Counted from the stretch's first letter, positions 44,360 to 54,505 are shown. The stretch: DNA of 64,000 nucleotides from Candidatus Kuenenia stuttgartensis (GCA_945860915.1 CAMARR010000003.1:1-64000); one strand, 5' to 3'. The notes: generated from the sequence alone by a model not told the origin. Made by a program: numbers and translations.

Positions 44360-46033
44360 CTAGAAGACCGTGTATGTCGCTGCAGTGCTAGCGGCTGCGC
44401 CACCTACCGCCGCGGGATCAATTACGAACCACTGAAGCGAGACAGTCGCGCCAACGAGACTCGGCATATCGGGAATCGAAGCGTGGAAAGTCGCGCTTCC
44501 TTGACCCGCACCCGTCCCAGACAGCACGTAGGGATTCGAAGCAACAACAAGCGCCGGGTTTAGGCTGACGGGCACACCGTTCAGAATGGTCGCGGGGACC
44601 GAAGTGCCAGAGGCGAAAACGAGATAGGCAGTTGCGCCGCCAAGTCCACTCCCAACTCCGATACGGAAATCAGGATTCCCGCGCGAAAGGTAGTCGTTGG
44701 TGATTAGGAAAGGCGCAACGCCGCCCGATCCATTCGAAGCCGGACCAAACCGGAACGCAGGATTCGCTAGCTCTGTGCGCAGCGTTGGGCGGTCAAACGG
44801 GAACAGGCGAGCGGGCACGCGTGGATCCGTGAGCGATCCAAGGAATGTCACGATCTGATCGCCGACCTGAGGCGGGAATCCGGCCCCGACCAAGATCGGG
44901 TCGCGGTTGTCCAAGTTCGGTCCAGCGCCGCCACCATAGAAGCCCACGGCATTCTGAATGCCCGCGATGCGACCCGTGTGGAAGAACCTATCTCGAAGAT
45001 TGACATTGCGCAGCCACGGCGTCTTGAACTTGCCACGGTCAGCCACGTTCAACGTGACAGCCTGACGCCCCGAGTCTTCAGCGATTGGGCGAAGTCCAAG
45101 ATTGTGGAATGCAAAGTCCGATGTTGTAGCGCCCCCGTGGCATTGATTGCAGCGAGCGCCAGGGCTGTTGAATGCGCCCCATCCCTGCTGCTGAGCCGGG
45201 GTCAGGGCATTGGGATTTCCTAGTGTCCATGCGTCAAATGGCGACTGGTTTGGAAGTAGCGTACGTTCGTAAGTTGCTATGGCCATCGCGATTCTCACGG
45301 CCGTAATCGAAGTCGAACCAAATGCGGCGTTGAAGAGAGCCGGATAGGTTCCATTCACCGCAATGGCGTTTGCCATGTCTGCGGGTACGTTGGCCGCGAG
45401 ACGCATCGGCTTGGACGACCCAAGGCGCGAAGTCACGTCTGCGAAGACGCGTCCGGCATGGGCCATTTCCGAGGTCGCGAGCAACGGTCCAAGCGCCTGA
45501 TTTTCGAGGGCTGCTCCGTTCGGAATGACGACGAGATTCGTGTCGGGATCAATGAGCGTCCCACCAGCGCGCCCGTCCCAGAATCCAGTCGCCGAGTACG
45601 CCATTCCCGTGTAGTCAGGTGCGCGACGGCCCGTTACCTGACGGTTGTAGAGAAACTGAGCGTTGCGGGTGAAGTTGCTAAGCGAATCGGACTGGACAAT
45701 GCCCGGCGAACCGTTCACATCGTCGGCGTTACCGAACACGCCATCGAGCCCGGGGTTCGTCGCGAGGCGGGGGTCGGTGCCTCCTTCTTCCGGTCTGTGG
45801 CACGTGCCACACGAGACCGTGCCGTCGGAGGACATCTGCTCTTCCCAGAAGAGAATCTTGCCGAGGACGCGCTTAGCTTCCGTGATGGGATTCGCGGCCG
45901 GAACCGGCACCGCCGAAAGGGGGGCGGGAGGAGGAGGCGGGGGCGGGGGCGGGGGGCCCTGAGCCACGATCGAACCCACGGCGAGCCCAGCCAAGGCGAT
46001 AGAGCGCAGCAAGTTGGGAATGGACAGCGACAT
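44360..46033 (-). CDS. Diheme cytochrome c peroxidase / MauG-like secreted protein
   Basis: 557 residues. Signal peptide ends near GSIVAQ and is followed directly by a run of ten prolines. The peroxidase-type domain starts at 'AKRVLGKILFWEEQMSSDG' with heme motif CGTCH. The second heme motif is CNQCH in 'GARCNQCHGGATTSDFAFH'. 'TPWLRNVNLRDRFFHTGRI' is the typical region before the second-heme ligand. The last about 110 residues form the shared C-terminal module, fused here to a redox enzyme. Peroxidase or protein-oxidising activity is inferred from the family. The start ATG 46033 gives the signal peptide; the frame is open to 46234. Confidence 0.85.
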   Translation of the reverse strand: MSLSIPNLLRSIALAGLAVGSIVAQGPPPPPPPPPPAPLSAVPVPAANPITEAKRVLGKILFWEEQMSSDGTVSCGTCHRPEEGGTDPRLATNPGLDGVFGNADDVNGSPGIVQSDSLSNFTRNAQFLYNRQVTGRRAPDYTGMAYSATGFWDGRAGGTLIDPDTNLVVIPNGAALENQALGPLLATSEMAHAGRVFADVTSRLGSSKPMRLAANVPADMANAIAVNGTYPALFNAAFGSTSITAVRIAMAIATYERTLLPNQSPFDAWTLGNPNALTPAQQQGWGAFNSPGARCNQCHGGATTSDFAFHNLGLRPIAEDSGRQAVTLNVADRGKFKTPWLRNVNLRDRFFHTGRIAGIQNAVGFYGGGAGPNLDNRDPILVGAGFPPQVGDQIVTFLGSLTDPRVPARLFPFDRPTLRTELANPAFRFGPASNGSGGVAPFLITNDYLSRGNPDFRIGVGSGLGGATAYLVFASGTSVPATILNGVPVSLNPALVVASNPYVLSGTGAGQGSATFHASIPDMPSLVGATVSLQWFVIDPAAVGGAAASTAATYTVF

Positions 46034-46210
46034 GATGGTCTCCAAAGATGTCCGATGGGCAAAGGCCGTCCACCGGGCGTTGGGGAAGTTAAACCCGTCA
46101 GCCGGTCCAAGGTTCCGCCAATTGAGACATCGGCGCAAAAAAACCGGGTACCCAAGAACCTCGAGCGTCGTTTCGACGTCGGCAGTCCGAGAGACTAATC
46201 TTGCGTTCCG
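46034..46210. promoter_or_regulatory. Divergent promoter region, cytochrome gene and second DUF1553 gene
   Basis: 177 bases lie between divergent starts at 46033 and 46211, so both promoters must be here or overlap the genes. A run of six A at 46137-46142 sits in the middle. I could not define -35/-10 boxes with confidence. Confidence 0.35.
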
Positions 46211-49200
46211 ATGCCCCTCCAGCGCCACCCCCACCGATCAGTCCCGGCTGTTTTCTTTGCATTGGCCTTTGCCCTAGCAACCCTGGGGTATTCACAGGAC
46301 CCCGTCCGATACGGACGGGACATTCGCCCCCTCCTCTCGGAGCGTTGCTTCGCTTGCCATGGGGCAGATGAGAACGCCCGGATTGCAGATTTACGCCTCG
46401 ACCAGCAAGCGTCGTCGACTAGAGAACGCGACGGTGGGCCTGCGATTGTCCCCGGCCAACCCGAAGCGAGCCAACTTTGGAAGCGACTCAATCACCCAAG
46501 TCCGGCCGAGCACATGCCGCCCGCTTCCGCAAAGAAGCGACCATTCAGCGCCGGCGAGTTGGAGACAATCAGAGCTTGGATCGCCGGGGGCGCGAAGTAC
46601 GAAGACCATTGGGCGTTCATACCTCCAAAGAGGCAACCAAGTCCGAAGCCTCCTTGGAGCGAAGTTGTTCGCGGTCCAATCGACGCTCATGTGTTCGCAA
46701 AGCTCCACGCTCGAGGCTTCGCTCCGTCAGAGCCAGCGGACTCGGCGACATTGCTTCGCCGCCTCTTCCTTGATCTCACCGGGTTGCCACCCACTCCAAT
46801 CGAAGTCGAGCGGTTCTTGGCCATCGCTGCGCCCGACGCCCATGATCGATGGGTCGACAAACTCCTCAACGAAGAGCCGTGGCGCTCACGCATGGCCGAG
46901 CGCTTCGCAGCTCCGTGGCTTGATGCTTCGCGATTTGCCGACACGTCCGGCCTTCACACCGACGCAGGCCGCTCGATATGGCCCTGGCGCGACTGGGTTC
47001 TGCATTCATTTCGGAACAACCTCCCGTTTGACCGTTTCCTTACGGAGCAGCTCGCGGGCGATCTCCTGCCCAACGCCACTCAGGATCAGAAAGTGGCGAC
47101 CGGATTTAACCGCAACCATGTGACGTCGGATGAGGGCGGAGCAATCATCGACGAGCTCCTCGTCGAATACGCGGTGGATCGAACCGCGACGACGGGGTCC
47201 GTGTTTCTCGGCCTCACCGTTGGGTGCGCGCGATGTCACGACCACAAGTACGACCCGATCTCTCAATCGGAGTTCTATGGACTGTTCTCCTACTTTAATT
47301 CCGTCGACGAACCTGGTCTCTACTCCCAGACACAAGATGTGAAGCGCGCACACGAGCCGTTCCTCGAGGTCCCAACTCCCGAGCAGCGCCAGCGCATGGC
47401 CGCCCTCACACAAGAGCTCGACAAAGTGCGCGAAGCCCTCAACAAGGAGCCTCCCGAGGAGACAGCGGCCTTCAACAAGTTCCTGCTTGAAACAGGTCCA
47501 TCCCTCGGGGTGAAGTGGGGCGATACGGCGGTCGTGAGCGCCAAGTCAAGGAACGGTGCGACGCTCAGCGTTCAAGCCGACGGTTCAATCCTTGCATCCG
47601 GGATTAACCCGACGACGGACACCCACGTCATCGAATTGACGACATCATCTCACAGACTGGATGCACTTCTTCTCGAAGCTATCCCCCATGCCTCGCTCCC
47701 GATGGGACGGGTTGGCCGGTCTGACAATGGGAACGCGGTGCTCAGTCGCATCCAACTCGAGGCCTCGACGTCGTCGGGCACCTCTTGGACTCCAGTCAAT
47801 CTCTCGTGGGCGTGGGCCGACCACTCTCAGGACAACGGTGACTTTGATGTCACGAATCTACTCGACGGTTCAGGTGAAGGTTGGGCCTTGGACGGCCATC
47901 GACAGCAGGAGGCGCGGGTTGCGCTCCTGATGCCGGCCGAAACCATCGACGTCACCGACGGTATGCGCTTCCGTGTGACGCTGACATACAACTCGCCCTA
48001 TTCGCAACATGTCATCGGACGCACAAGGCTCCGCATCGCTGAGCTTTCCCCCGCCGCGCGCGAACGACTCCCAACAGTCGGAACCCCGTGGCTCGAGGCC
48101 GGGCCGTTCGCCGGTGACCGCGATGCACTTTTTGATCAACGATCCGATGCTGATAGCCGCCCGGTTCCGCCGCAGAAAGACGCATATGCGAAGTGGGAGC
48201 GTCGCCCACTCTTCCGAGACACGACCGTGATCGCACTCCCAGGCGGAACCCACAATTCTTACGTCGCGCGGCGACTGCTTATACCTACCCAGCGCAAACT
48301 GAGTGTCGGCGTGGGAAGTGATGACGGAATCCGAGTCACGGTGGACGCTCGAGAAGTTCATAGCCATCGCATCGATCGGGGCGTTCAGCCCGACGCAGAC
48401 CGTTTCACCATGGACCTCGCGTCGGGTGAACATGCGCTCATCATGAAAATCGTCAACACGGGAGGCGAAGGTGGCTTCTATTGGAAGCACCGCGACCCCG
48501 ATGAGACGCTCAGCGGTGTGCTCCCTGTGGTACTTCTCCCTGCTGACTCGCGCGATGGTCCGAGCACGGCCGCCTTACGCAAGGCTTGGCGCCAGCGATT
48601 CTCGCCCGAGTACCTGACGCGATCGAAGTCAGTGACTGATCTCGAGGCAAAGCTCGCCACTGAACAGCGAAACGTCCCCCGCACGATGGTCATGCGCGAG
48701 AAAAAGTCGCCGACCAAGACATTCGTTCTGACCCGCGGACAGTACGACAAACCCGACACCGAGCGCCCCGTAGTCCGCTCGATTCCGCGGACCCTCGGTT
48801 CGCTTCCTCCGGGGGCTCCGGACAATCGGCTTGGCCTCGCTCAATGGTTGACTTCCGCAGACAATCCGTTGGTCGCGCGTGTCGCGGTGAATCGAGTCTG
48901 GGAGTGGATATTCGGAGCCGGCTTGGTCCGCACGTCGGAGGACTTCGGATATCAGGGCGAATGGCCCTCCCATCCCGAGCTCCTCGACGACCTCGCCGTA
49001 CGCTTCCGCGAAGGCGGATGGGATCTGCGAGCCTTGCTTCGCGAGATCGTGACGAGTTCCACGTACCGACAATCTTCACGCCGACGCGAGGAGGTAGCGG
49101 CGGTCGATCCTGACAATCGACTTTTGTCTTGGTACCCACGCAGGCGCCTCGATGCCGAGTCGCTTAGAGACATGGTTCTTTCGTCATCGGGACTTCTAGT

Positions 49201-49756
49201 CGAGAGTTTCGGTGGTCCCTCGGTCTACCCAGAGCAGCCCGCGGGGCTTTGGGAAGAAGTTTCGATGCTTGTTTCCAATACTCGCGTGCAGCAATCGCCA
49301 ATGGGAGATGATCGCTACCGCCGCAGCCTCTATACGTTCTGGAAGCGCGCGTCTCCCCCGCCAGCGATGATGACTTTGGACGCGCCCACCCGCGAGTCGT
49401 GCGTCATCCGTCGTCAAACGACCAATACTCCGCTCCAGGCGCTCGCGTTGTGGAACGAGGCGCAGTTCGTCGAAGCTGCTCGTTCACTCGCCCGCGCCGC
49501 CCACTCCGCACAGGGTGACGCTGCCCAAGTCACCGTCATGTTTCAGCGCGTCCTCGCACGTTCGCCGAGTGATGCCGAGCTCCACGCGCTCACCACGTCA
49601 CTCACGAACTTCCGAAAGCGCTACATCGCCGATTCCAAGGCGGCCGCTGCCCTCGTCGGACGCGAAGCACCACTTGAAAGCGTTGCGGACCTAGCGGCCC
49701 TCACGCTGCTGGCCAACGCACTTTTCAACCTTGACGCGGCCATCACGAGGTCATGA
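46211..49756 (+). CDS. PSCyt1 / DUF1549 / PA14 / DUF1553 secreted cytochrome-like protein
   Basis: 1181 residues. Signal peptide ends near TLGYSQ. The PSCyt1 domain contains heme motif CFACH (about residue 45) and ends in 'GGAKYEDHWAFIPP'. DUF1549 begins at 'GPIDAHVFAKLHARGF' and holds a second CxxCH, CARCHDHKYDP. A beta-rich insert of about 380 residues includes a PA14-like segment ('YVARRLLIPTQRKLSVGVGS', 'HALIMKIVNTGGEGGFYWK'). DUF1553 then runs from 'ARVAVNRVWEWIFGAG' to the end. Unlike the protein at 7828-10614, it has no EF-hands. The PA14 region suggests carbohydrate binding. It is followed by a DUF1501 gene one base after the stop. Confidence 0.92.
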   Translation: MPLQRHPHRSVPAVFFALAFALATLGYSQDPVRYGRDIRPLLSERCFACHGADENARIADLRLDQQASSTRERDGGPAIVPGQPEASQLWKRLNHPSPAEHMPPASAKKRPFSAGELETIRAWIAGGAKYEDHWAFIPPKRQPSPKPPWSEVVRGPIDAHVFAKLHARGFAPSEPADSATLLRRLFLDLTGLPPTPIEVERFLAIAAPDAHDRWVDKLLNEEPWRSRMAERFAAPWLDASRFADTSGLHTDAGRSIWPWRDWVLHSFRNNLPFDRFLTEQLAGDLLPNATQDQKVATGFNRNHVTSDEGGAIIDELLVEYAVDRTATTGSVFLGLTVGCARCHDHKYDPISQSEFYGLFSYFNSVDEPGLYSQTQDVKRAHEPFLEVPTPEQRQRMAALTQELDKVREALNKEPPEETAAFNKFLLETGPSLGVKWGDTAVVSAKSRNGATLSVQADGSILASGINPTTDTHVIELTTSSHRLDALLLEAIPHASLPMGRVGRSDNGNAVLSRIQLEASTSSGTSWTPVNLSWAWADHSQDNGDFDVTNLLDGSGEGWALDGHRQQEARVALLMPAETIDVTDGMRFRVTLTYNSPYSQHVIGRTRLRIAELSPAARERLPTVGTPWLEAGPFAGDRDALFDQRSDADSRPVPPQKDAYAKWERRPLFRDTTVIALPGGTHNSYVARRLLIPTQRKLSVGVGSDDGIRVTVDAREVHSHRIDRGVQPDADRFTMDLASGEHALIMKIVNTGGEGGFYWKHRDPDETLSGVLPVVLLPADSRDGPSTAALRKAWRQRFSPEYLTRSKSVTDLEAKLATEQRNVPRTMVMREKKSPTKTFVLTRGQYDKPDTERPVVRSIPRTLGSLPPGAPDNRLGLAQWLTSADNPLVARVAVNRVWEWIFGAGLVRTSEDFGYQGEWPSHPELLDDLAVRFREGGWDLRALLREIVTSSTYRQSSRRREEVAAVDPDNRLLSWYPRRRLDAESLRDMVLSSSGLLVESFGGPSVYPEQPAGLWEEVSMLVSNTRVQQSPMGDDRYRRSLYTFWKRASPPPAMMTLDAPTRESCVIRRQTTNTPLQALALWNEAQFVEAARSLARAAHSAQGDAAQVTVMFQRVLARSPSDAELHALTTSLTNFRKRYIADSKAAAALVGREAPLESVADLAALTLLANALFNLDAAITRS

Positions 49757-49757
49757 G

Positions 49758-51179
49758 ATGAATCCCTTCTTCCAACATGGCCTTGATGTAACGCGACGTC
49801 GGTTCTTTGGGACTGTTGCACAAGGAGCTTTGGGTGTCATGGGGACCATGGCATTGGGCGAGCTCCTGGCCTTGCCCCCAAGATCCGGCGCCAAGGCAAA
49901 ACGTGTGCTCTCGTTCCACATGGAGGGTGCTCCAAGCCAACTCGACCTCTTTGACTGGAAACCCGGACTTGCCGCCAGATACGACGAAGACCTTCCGGAA
50001 TCCGTCCGAAATGGTCAGCGCATCACGGGTATGACTAGCGGTCAGGCACGGCTTCCAATCGCACCATCGCTTTTTAAGTTCACCCGACATGAGAATCTAG
50101 ACCGTGGCATCTGGTTGTCCGAGCTGATTCCACATCTCGCGTCTGTGTCGAAGGAACTTTGCTTCGTCCACTCGATGCACACGGATGCGATTAACCATGA
50201 GCCGGGTATCACGTTCTTCCAGACCGGTAGCCAGCTTCCCGGGCGCCCCTCATTTGGATCATGGGCTTCGTACGGACTTGGGTCTCTCAACCGCGACCTT
50301 CCTTCGTTCGTTGTGCTGATCACGCAGGGATTCGGGAACATGCAGGCCCTCACGTCACGCTATTGGGGCTCAGGCTTCCTTCCGAGCGAACACCAGGGCT
50401 GCCGCCTTCGTGGTGGCGCGGAGCCCGTGCTTTGGTTGAAGGATCCCGAGGGAGTGACGCGCGAGGATCGGCGCAAAATGCTTGACCTTGTGAGCGAACT
50501 TAACGAGACAGAGTACAGTCGCTCCCTAGATCCGGAGATTCGTTCACGCATCACACAGGGCGAAATGGCCTATCGTATGCAGATGTCCGTGCCCGAATTG
50601 ACGGACTTCTCCAAGGAAGATCCCAAAACCTTGGCTCGCTATGGTTCGGACGTCCTCAAACCAGGAACTTTCGCTGCGAGTTGCCTCCTAGCCAGACGCC
50701 TCCTCGAGCGGGGTGTCCGATTCGTCCAGCTGTACATGCGCGGATGGGACGCCCACAACAATCTTCCAGGTGAGATTCGGCTTCAGTGCAAGGCAACCGA
50801 TCAGGCGCAAGCGGCGCTCATCATGGATCTGAAGGAGCGCGGACTCCTTGACGACACCGTAGTGCTCTCAGGCGCGGAATTTGGACGAACGGTTTACAGC
50901 CAAGGGACACTGACAAAGACCAACTATGGGCGCGATCACCACCCTCGCGCGTTCACAGTGTGGCTCGCGGGTGCAGGAATTAAGAAGGGCATCACCTTCG
51001 GCGAAACAGACGAGTTTGGGTACAATATCGCGAAGGACCCGGTCTCGGTTCACGATCTCCATGCGACCCTCCTCCATGTTCTCGGCGTCGACCACGAGAA
51101 GTTGACGTTCCGTCATCAAGGGCGTGACTTCCGCCTTACCGATGTCGAGGGTCGCGTTGTGACCGAGATTCTAGCCTAG
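49758..51179 (+). CDS. DUF1501 family Tat-exported protein (second copy)
   Basis: 473 residues. The Tat motif TRRRFFGTVAQG lies at residues 11-22. Family segments follow: 'KRVLSFHMEGAPSQLDLFDW', 'HPRAFTVWLAGAGIKKG', 'DTVVLSGAEFGRTVYSQG' and 'DHEKLTFRHQGRDFRLTDVE'. ATG 49758 starts one base after the stop of the DUF1553 gene, so the two are coupled. Sequence is clearly paralogous to the protein at 6363-7838, but gene order relative to the partner is the same while the partner domains differ. Confidence 0.92.
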   Translation: MNPFFQHGLDVTRRRFFGTVAQGALGVMGTMALGELLALPPRSGAKAKRVLSFHMEGAPSQLDLFDWKPGLAARYDEDLPESVRNGQRITGMTSGQARLPIAPSLFKFTRHENLDRGIWLSELIPHLASVSKELCFVHSMHTDAINHEPGITFFQTGSQLPGRPSFGSWASYGLGSLNRDLPSFVVLITQGFGNMQALTSRYWGSGFLPSEHQGCRLRGGAEPVLWLKDPEGVTREDRRKMLDLVSELNETEYSRSLDPEIRSRITQGEMAYRMQMSVPELTDFSKEDPKTLARYGSDVLKPGTFAASCLLARRLLERGVRFVQLYMRGWDAHNNLPGEIRLQCKATDQAQAALIMDLKERGLLDDTVVLSGAEFGRTVYSQGTLTKTNYGRDHHPRAFTVWLAGAGIKKGITFGETDEFGYNIAKDPVSVHDLHATLLHVLGVDHEKLTFRHQGRDFRLTDVEGRVVTEILA

Positions 51180-51180
51180 G

Positions 51181-52101
51181 CTACTTTTTCCTTTTCGGCG
51201 CGGAGGCAGCGACCAGGGTTGCTGCGTGCCGACGCCACGCCGGGACGTCGAACCCGATCATCTTGCCCGTCGACTTTCGTAATGCAATCGCGATCTCATC
51301 ACGGATGGAGACGTCCTTCTCGGTCTCCAGTCGATCAATCATCCAGTCCAACGACCGGACACCGTCGATGTCGCCAATGACCTTCACCGACCGAGCAGCA
51401 ATCAACGGATCGCGTCCGATTGCGAGCACCTTGAGACGCGCTACCGCTGTCTGTTCCTTGGATGTTCCTGCGGCATTGAGCGCCGCCAACATGATGGGTT
51501 TCGAAACACCATTGCGTAGGCCTACCGTAATGGCTCCGGTCGCGCTGCCTCGAAGGAGAAGAACGTCGAATACAGCAGGCGCCACAGATGGCTCGATCTC
51601 CGTCAGCATCGACACGATGGCCTTGGCCACGGGGTCGTCAGATGCGCGGGTGCAAGGACTCTGGGCAGTGAGGATCAGAAGTGCTCTCTCGAGTATCCAG
51701 CCATCTTTCGCCGTCAATCCAACGGCAGCAGCCCTCACGGCCTCCGCGCGCTGAGACGCGAACATCAAGACCCCGTCGTAGGCTCGCCGACGCGCGAGAA
51801 GGTCTTCGTCGTCGGTATGTGCCAAGAACGCCTCGGCGTCCTGGTCCGAGCCCATTTCTGCCAAGGTCATTAGGGCCTGAGCCCGAACGATGGCGTCGGC
51901 ATCCTCAGTGTGGGACCGTGCCAATTTGGGTGCATCAGGAGACTGCTCACTGTTTAGAATTCGAATGGTCCATGCCAGCTCCGGGACGTCCGCGGGTCGT
52001 GGCGGCATCGTAGGACGCGACTCCTGTGCAAACGAAAGACCAGCGGCAAATGCACTGACGACACCAAGTCTCGCTAGGAATGGGGCGGACCAGGTGATCA
52101 T
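51181..52101 (-). CDS. Secreted HEAT-repeat-like protein in the pilin operon
   Basis: 306 residues. Signal peptide 'LGVVSAFAAGLSFAQ', then helical repeats of HEAT/PBS-lyase type ('DAIVRAQALMTLAEMGSDQD', 'PLIAARSVKVIGDIDGV', 'SIRDEIAIALRKSTGK'). The lysine-rich end KRKK is cytoplasm-like but follows a secreted domain. The start overlaps the PilX-like stop by four bases (ATGA), so it is part of that operon. It lies convergent to the DUF1501 gene with one base between. No enzymatic residues are visible; a scaffold or assembly role for the pilin-like proteins is a guess. Confidence 0.7.
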   Translation of the reverse strand: MITWSAPFLARLGVVSAFAAGLSFAQESRPTMPPRPADVPELAWTIRILNSEQSPDAPKLARSHTEDADAIVRAQALMTLAEMGSDQDAEAFLAHTDDEDLLARRRAYDGVLMFASQRAEAVRAAAVGLTAKDGWILERALLILTAQSPCTRASDDPVAKAIVSMLTEIEPSVAPAVFDVLLLRGSATGAITVGLRNGVSKPIMLAALNAAGTSKEQTAVARLKVLAIGRDPLIAARSVKVIGDIDGVRSLDWMIDRLETEKDVSIRDEIAIALRKSTGKMIGFDVPAWRRHAATLVAASAPKRKK

Positions 52102-53309
52102 GTTGCACCAACTGTTCTTCCGCGCGAGACGATCCGCACGGATATCGTGGAGCCTGCCGAAGGGAGGTTCGTGAGCACGCTCGACGAGAATCGAATGTGG
52201 GCGTTTCCGTTACCGAACGTATTGCCGATGGCCTGCGAGCCGAAGGACATGAAGGCGCCCAAGATGCTGCAGTCACCGTTCAAGTGTTCGACGAAGTCGG
52301 CAAGAATCAGACCCTTGAAGGACCCGTGCATGTTCTTCAGATACGCGGTGCCAGCCGTGTTGTGATGGACGATGATCGAGGGCGGGTCATTGTAGACACT
52401 GCCCATGTTGCTCGGGAGCCATTGGTCGAAGTCCAAATAGAGGATCTTCCCACCGGGCACCACGCCGCCATTCGCGGCAATCGCGGCGTTCAGCGCTGCT
52501 TCGGTCGTGAAGTAAGTACCCTGTGCAATCGCCTGCGCCTTCAAAGTACCCACGGGAAGTCCCAACGAAACGTCAGGACTGGTGGGATAACCCGTCGTGT
52601 CCTCATCGGTCTGGCCGTCGTTGTCATTGTCGATGCCGTCGTAGGCCTCTTCATCAGTAGCACCGTCTCCGTCGTTGTTGATGTTGTCTTTCCAGATGTT
52701 GTTGGGGTCCTTAACAGCAGCGGGCACAGGCTTCGCGGGCGCAATGCCCACGCCGCCGACCTTCGAGTTTCCACTGTTGGTGATCGTCGACATCGACGAG
52801 ATCCCAAACTTCCCTGGCCCGACGATGGAAGTGCCGGTCGAGTTCCAGTCTCGACCGTCGACTTCGATGCTCCCGGTCGTGGTAACCGCCCCTTTGGTCG
52901 TGATGGCCGCCCGCGGGGAGAAGTTGATAGTCACGGTTGGGGTTTGTTGAATCACAGCCGTGACACCTGCACGCGCACGTGTATTCCTGGCAGTTGCATT
53001 GACCTGATAGAGGTTTCCTCCGAGAGGAACGTACGTAGTGAGGAAGCTCGTGTCGCCCGTCGTTTGATTTATGACACCCAATCCGCCGCCATAGGTATCA
53101 ACGCCCGTTTGAATTTCTTCCAACGCCATGGAAAGTGCCACGTCCGCCGCAAGCCGTGCACGAACGTTGTCCTGTTCGCGCCGCGCGGTCTCATGCCCAG
53201 ACTGCGCCATGCTGCCCGCGAACGTCGCAAGGCCGAAGAACAGAGCACCCATGAGTACTACGATCAGCATGACGGTACCGCGCTCAGCGTGTCGATTGGA
53301 GTGGCGCAT
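52098..53309 (-). CDS. PilX-like minor pilin with calcium-loop repeats
   Basis: 403 residues. A short leader 'MRHSNRHAERG' precedes the hydrophobic helix 'TVMLIVVLMGALFFGLAT', as in PilX-type proteins that lack the classical Glu5. A low-complexity Thr/Gly-rich beta domain follows. Residues about 205-240 contain acidic Asp/Asn repeats (NNDGDGATDEE, DNDNDGQTDED) of the thrombospondin-3/Ca-binding kind. The start overlaps the upstream pilin stop by one base (TAATG). Confidence 0.75.
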   Translation of the reverse strand: MRHSNRHAERGTVMLIVVLMGALFFGLATFAGSMAQSGHETARREQDNVRARLAADVALSMALEEIQTGVDTYGGGLGVINQTTGDTSFLTTYVPLGGNLYQVNATARNTRARAGVTAVIQQTPTVTINFSPRAAITTKGAVTTTGSIEVDGRDWNSTGTSIVGPGKFGISSMSTITNSGNSKVGGVGIAPAKPVPAAVKDPNNIWKDNINNDGDGATDEEAYDGIDNDNDGQTDEDTTGYPTSPDVSLGLPVGTLKAQAIAQGTYFTTEAALNAAIAANGGVVPGGKILYLDFDQWLPSNMGSVYNDPPSIIVHHNTAGTAYLKNMHGSFKGLILADFVEHLNGDCSILGAFMSFGSQAIGNTFGNGNAHIRFSSSVLTNLPSAGSTISVRIVSRGRTVGAT

Positions 53310-54505
53310 TACCGGTTCCTTGGATTAAGGAGCAGCGACTCAAGGTGGTGGTTCCACGTTGTCTCGCCACTATTGGGCGGGAGACTCGTACCGATGGTCA
53401 ATCGAACCGTGCCGGGGTCTGCAACACCGAGTGGATTGGTGGACGCGTGGTACGGGTCAGACGCCGGGGTCGAGATAGCGAGCTCTGTCAGGTGATTCAC
53501 GATGGTCTGAGAGGTCTTGACTGCGGTACCAGAAGTGCGCCAAGTCGAGCCGGCCGACGTGCGGAGATCAAAACTGTAGGCAACTTGGCCTGTGGCCAGC
53601 CCAACGGTGATCGAGACAACCCTATAGGGATACGTGGTTATCGTCCCCCGCGATTTGGTCCAGACGACGCATGGCTGAGTCACTCCACCCACCGACGCGC
53701 TCGTCAGATTGAACTGCTCGTTGGTGGCGTCAGTTGTTGCAAGCGTCACTGGGACTTTTCCGTCCTTAACGCTCGCTGCCGTGCCGTCGGTGCCAAAGTC
53801 TAAGATGTCAACCCAATTGGGCGAGGCCGTCGAGAACTCACTCCAGACCGAGTAAGTTGCCGCCGCGAGATCAGCGATATCAAGGTCGACGCGTCGAAGC
53901 TCCACGTTATCTGCGGAGACTTGAACGGGCCCAAGGAACACGAGTTTGATTGGATTCGGGGTGCCATCGGACTTGAGCGCGAGGGCGTTAGTCGAATCGC
54001 GCGGAACGATGAGGCGTGCAGCGTCCATGACCGCCCCCGCAGAAGTTGTCGTAGCGTCAAAGGGACAGGCGGCGAATCCGGAGGGCACAATTTTCCCGCG
54101 TTGAGTTGCGGTTCCTGCGGCGCCCGATCGGTACTCATGGCCAGCGCTTTGGCGCGTGACATTCGTCGCAACGCCAGGATTGGAGTGAAAGCTGCAGCTG
54201 GCGTTCTGACATTGACGCAGGGTACCTCCGACCAACGAGAATCTGTCCGAGGACGTCGCGACGCCGACTGCTCCGGTGGTTCGCGATGTCGTATCTATGT
54301 AGGCGATGTTCGAGTCTTGAATGACGTCAATCAGCGCAGGAAGCGCTAGTCGCGCAGAGTCTCGGACGCGGTGCAGCTTGGTCATACTATTGACTTGCGA
54401 CGACCCGCCGCTGAGGGCGGCGAATCCCCCGGCGATTCCAACGGAGACGACCGTCATCGAAATCAGAACTTCGACGATCGACATGCCTTTTTGGTTCTTG
54501 TTCAC
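53309..54505 (-). CDS. PilW-like prepilin
   Basis: 398 residues from a GTG start. The prepilin leader VNKNQKG is followed by MSIVEVLISMTVVSVG, with Glu5 after the cleavage site, the type IV prepilin signature. The rest is a beta-rich globular domain with Cys pairs ('LRQCQNASCSFH', 'SGFAACPFD'). GTG 54505 is supported by the four-base overlap (GTGA) with the upstream pilin gene; a longer frame to 54568 has no cleavage-compatible leader. Acts in a type II secretion or type IV pilus-like filament. Confidence 0.82.
   Translation of the reverse strand: MNKNQKGMSIVEVLISMTVVSVGIAGGFAALSGGSSQVNSMTKLHRVRDSARLALPALIDVIQDSNIAYIDTTSRTTGAVGVATSSDRFSLVGGTLRQCQNASCSFHSNPGVATNVTRQSAGHEYRSGAAGTATQRGKIVPSGFAACPFDATTTSAGAVMDAARLIVPRDSTNALALKSDGTPNPIKLVFLGPVQVSADNVELRRVDLDIADLAAATYSVWSEFSTASPNWVDILDFGTDGTAASVKDGKVPVTLATTDATNEQFNLTSASVGGVTQPCVVWTKSRGTITTYPYRVVSITVGLATGQVAYSFDLRTSAGSTWRTSGTAVKTSQTIVNHLTELAISTPASDPYHASTNPLGVADPGTVRLTIGTSLPPNSGETTWNHHLESLLLNPRNR

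Noticed and set aside
44360..46234. Extended start of the peroxidase gene at 46234
   Set aside because: The extra 67 residues precede a complete signal peptide and would overlap the divergent DUF1553 gene.
52197..53495. 432-codon plus-strand frame opposite the PilX- and PilW-like genes
   Set aside because: The minus-strand genes have prepilin leaders and coupled starts; the plus frame has no recognisable domain and spans two genes.
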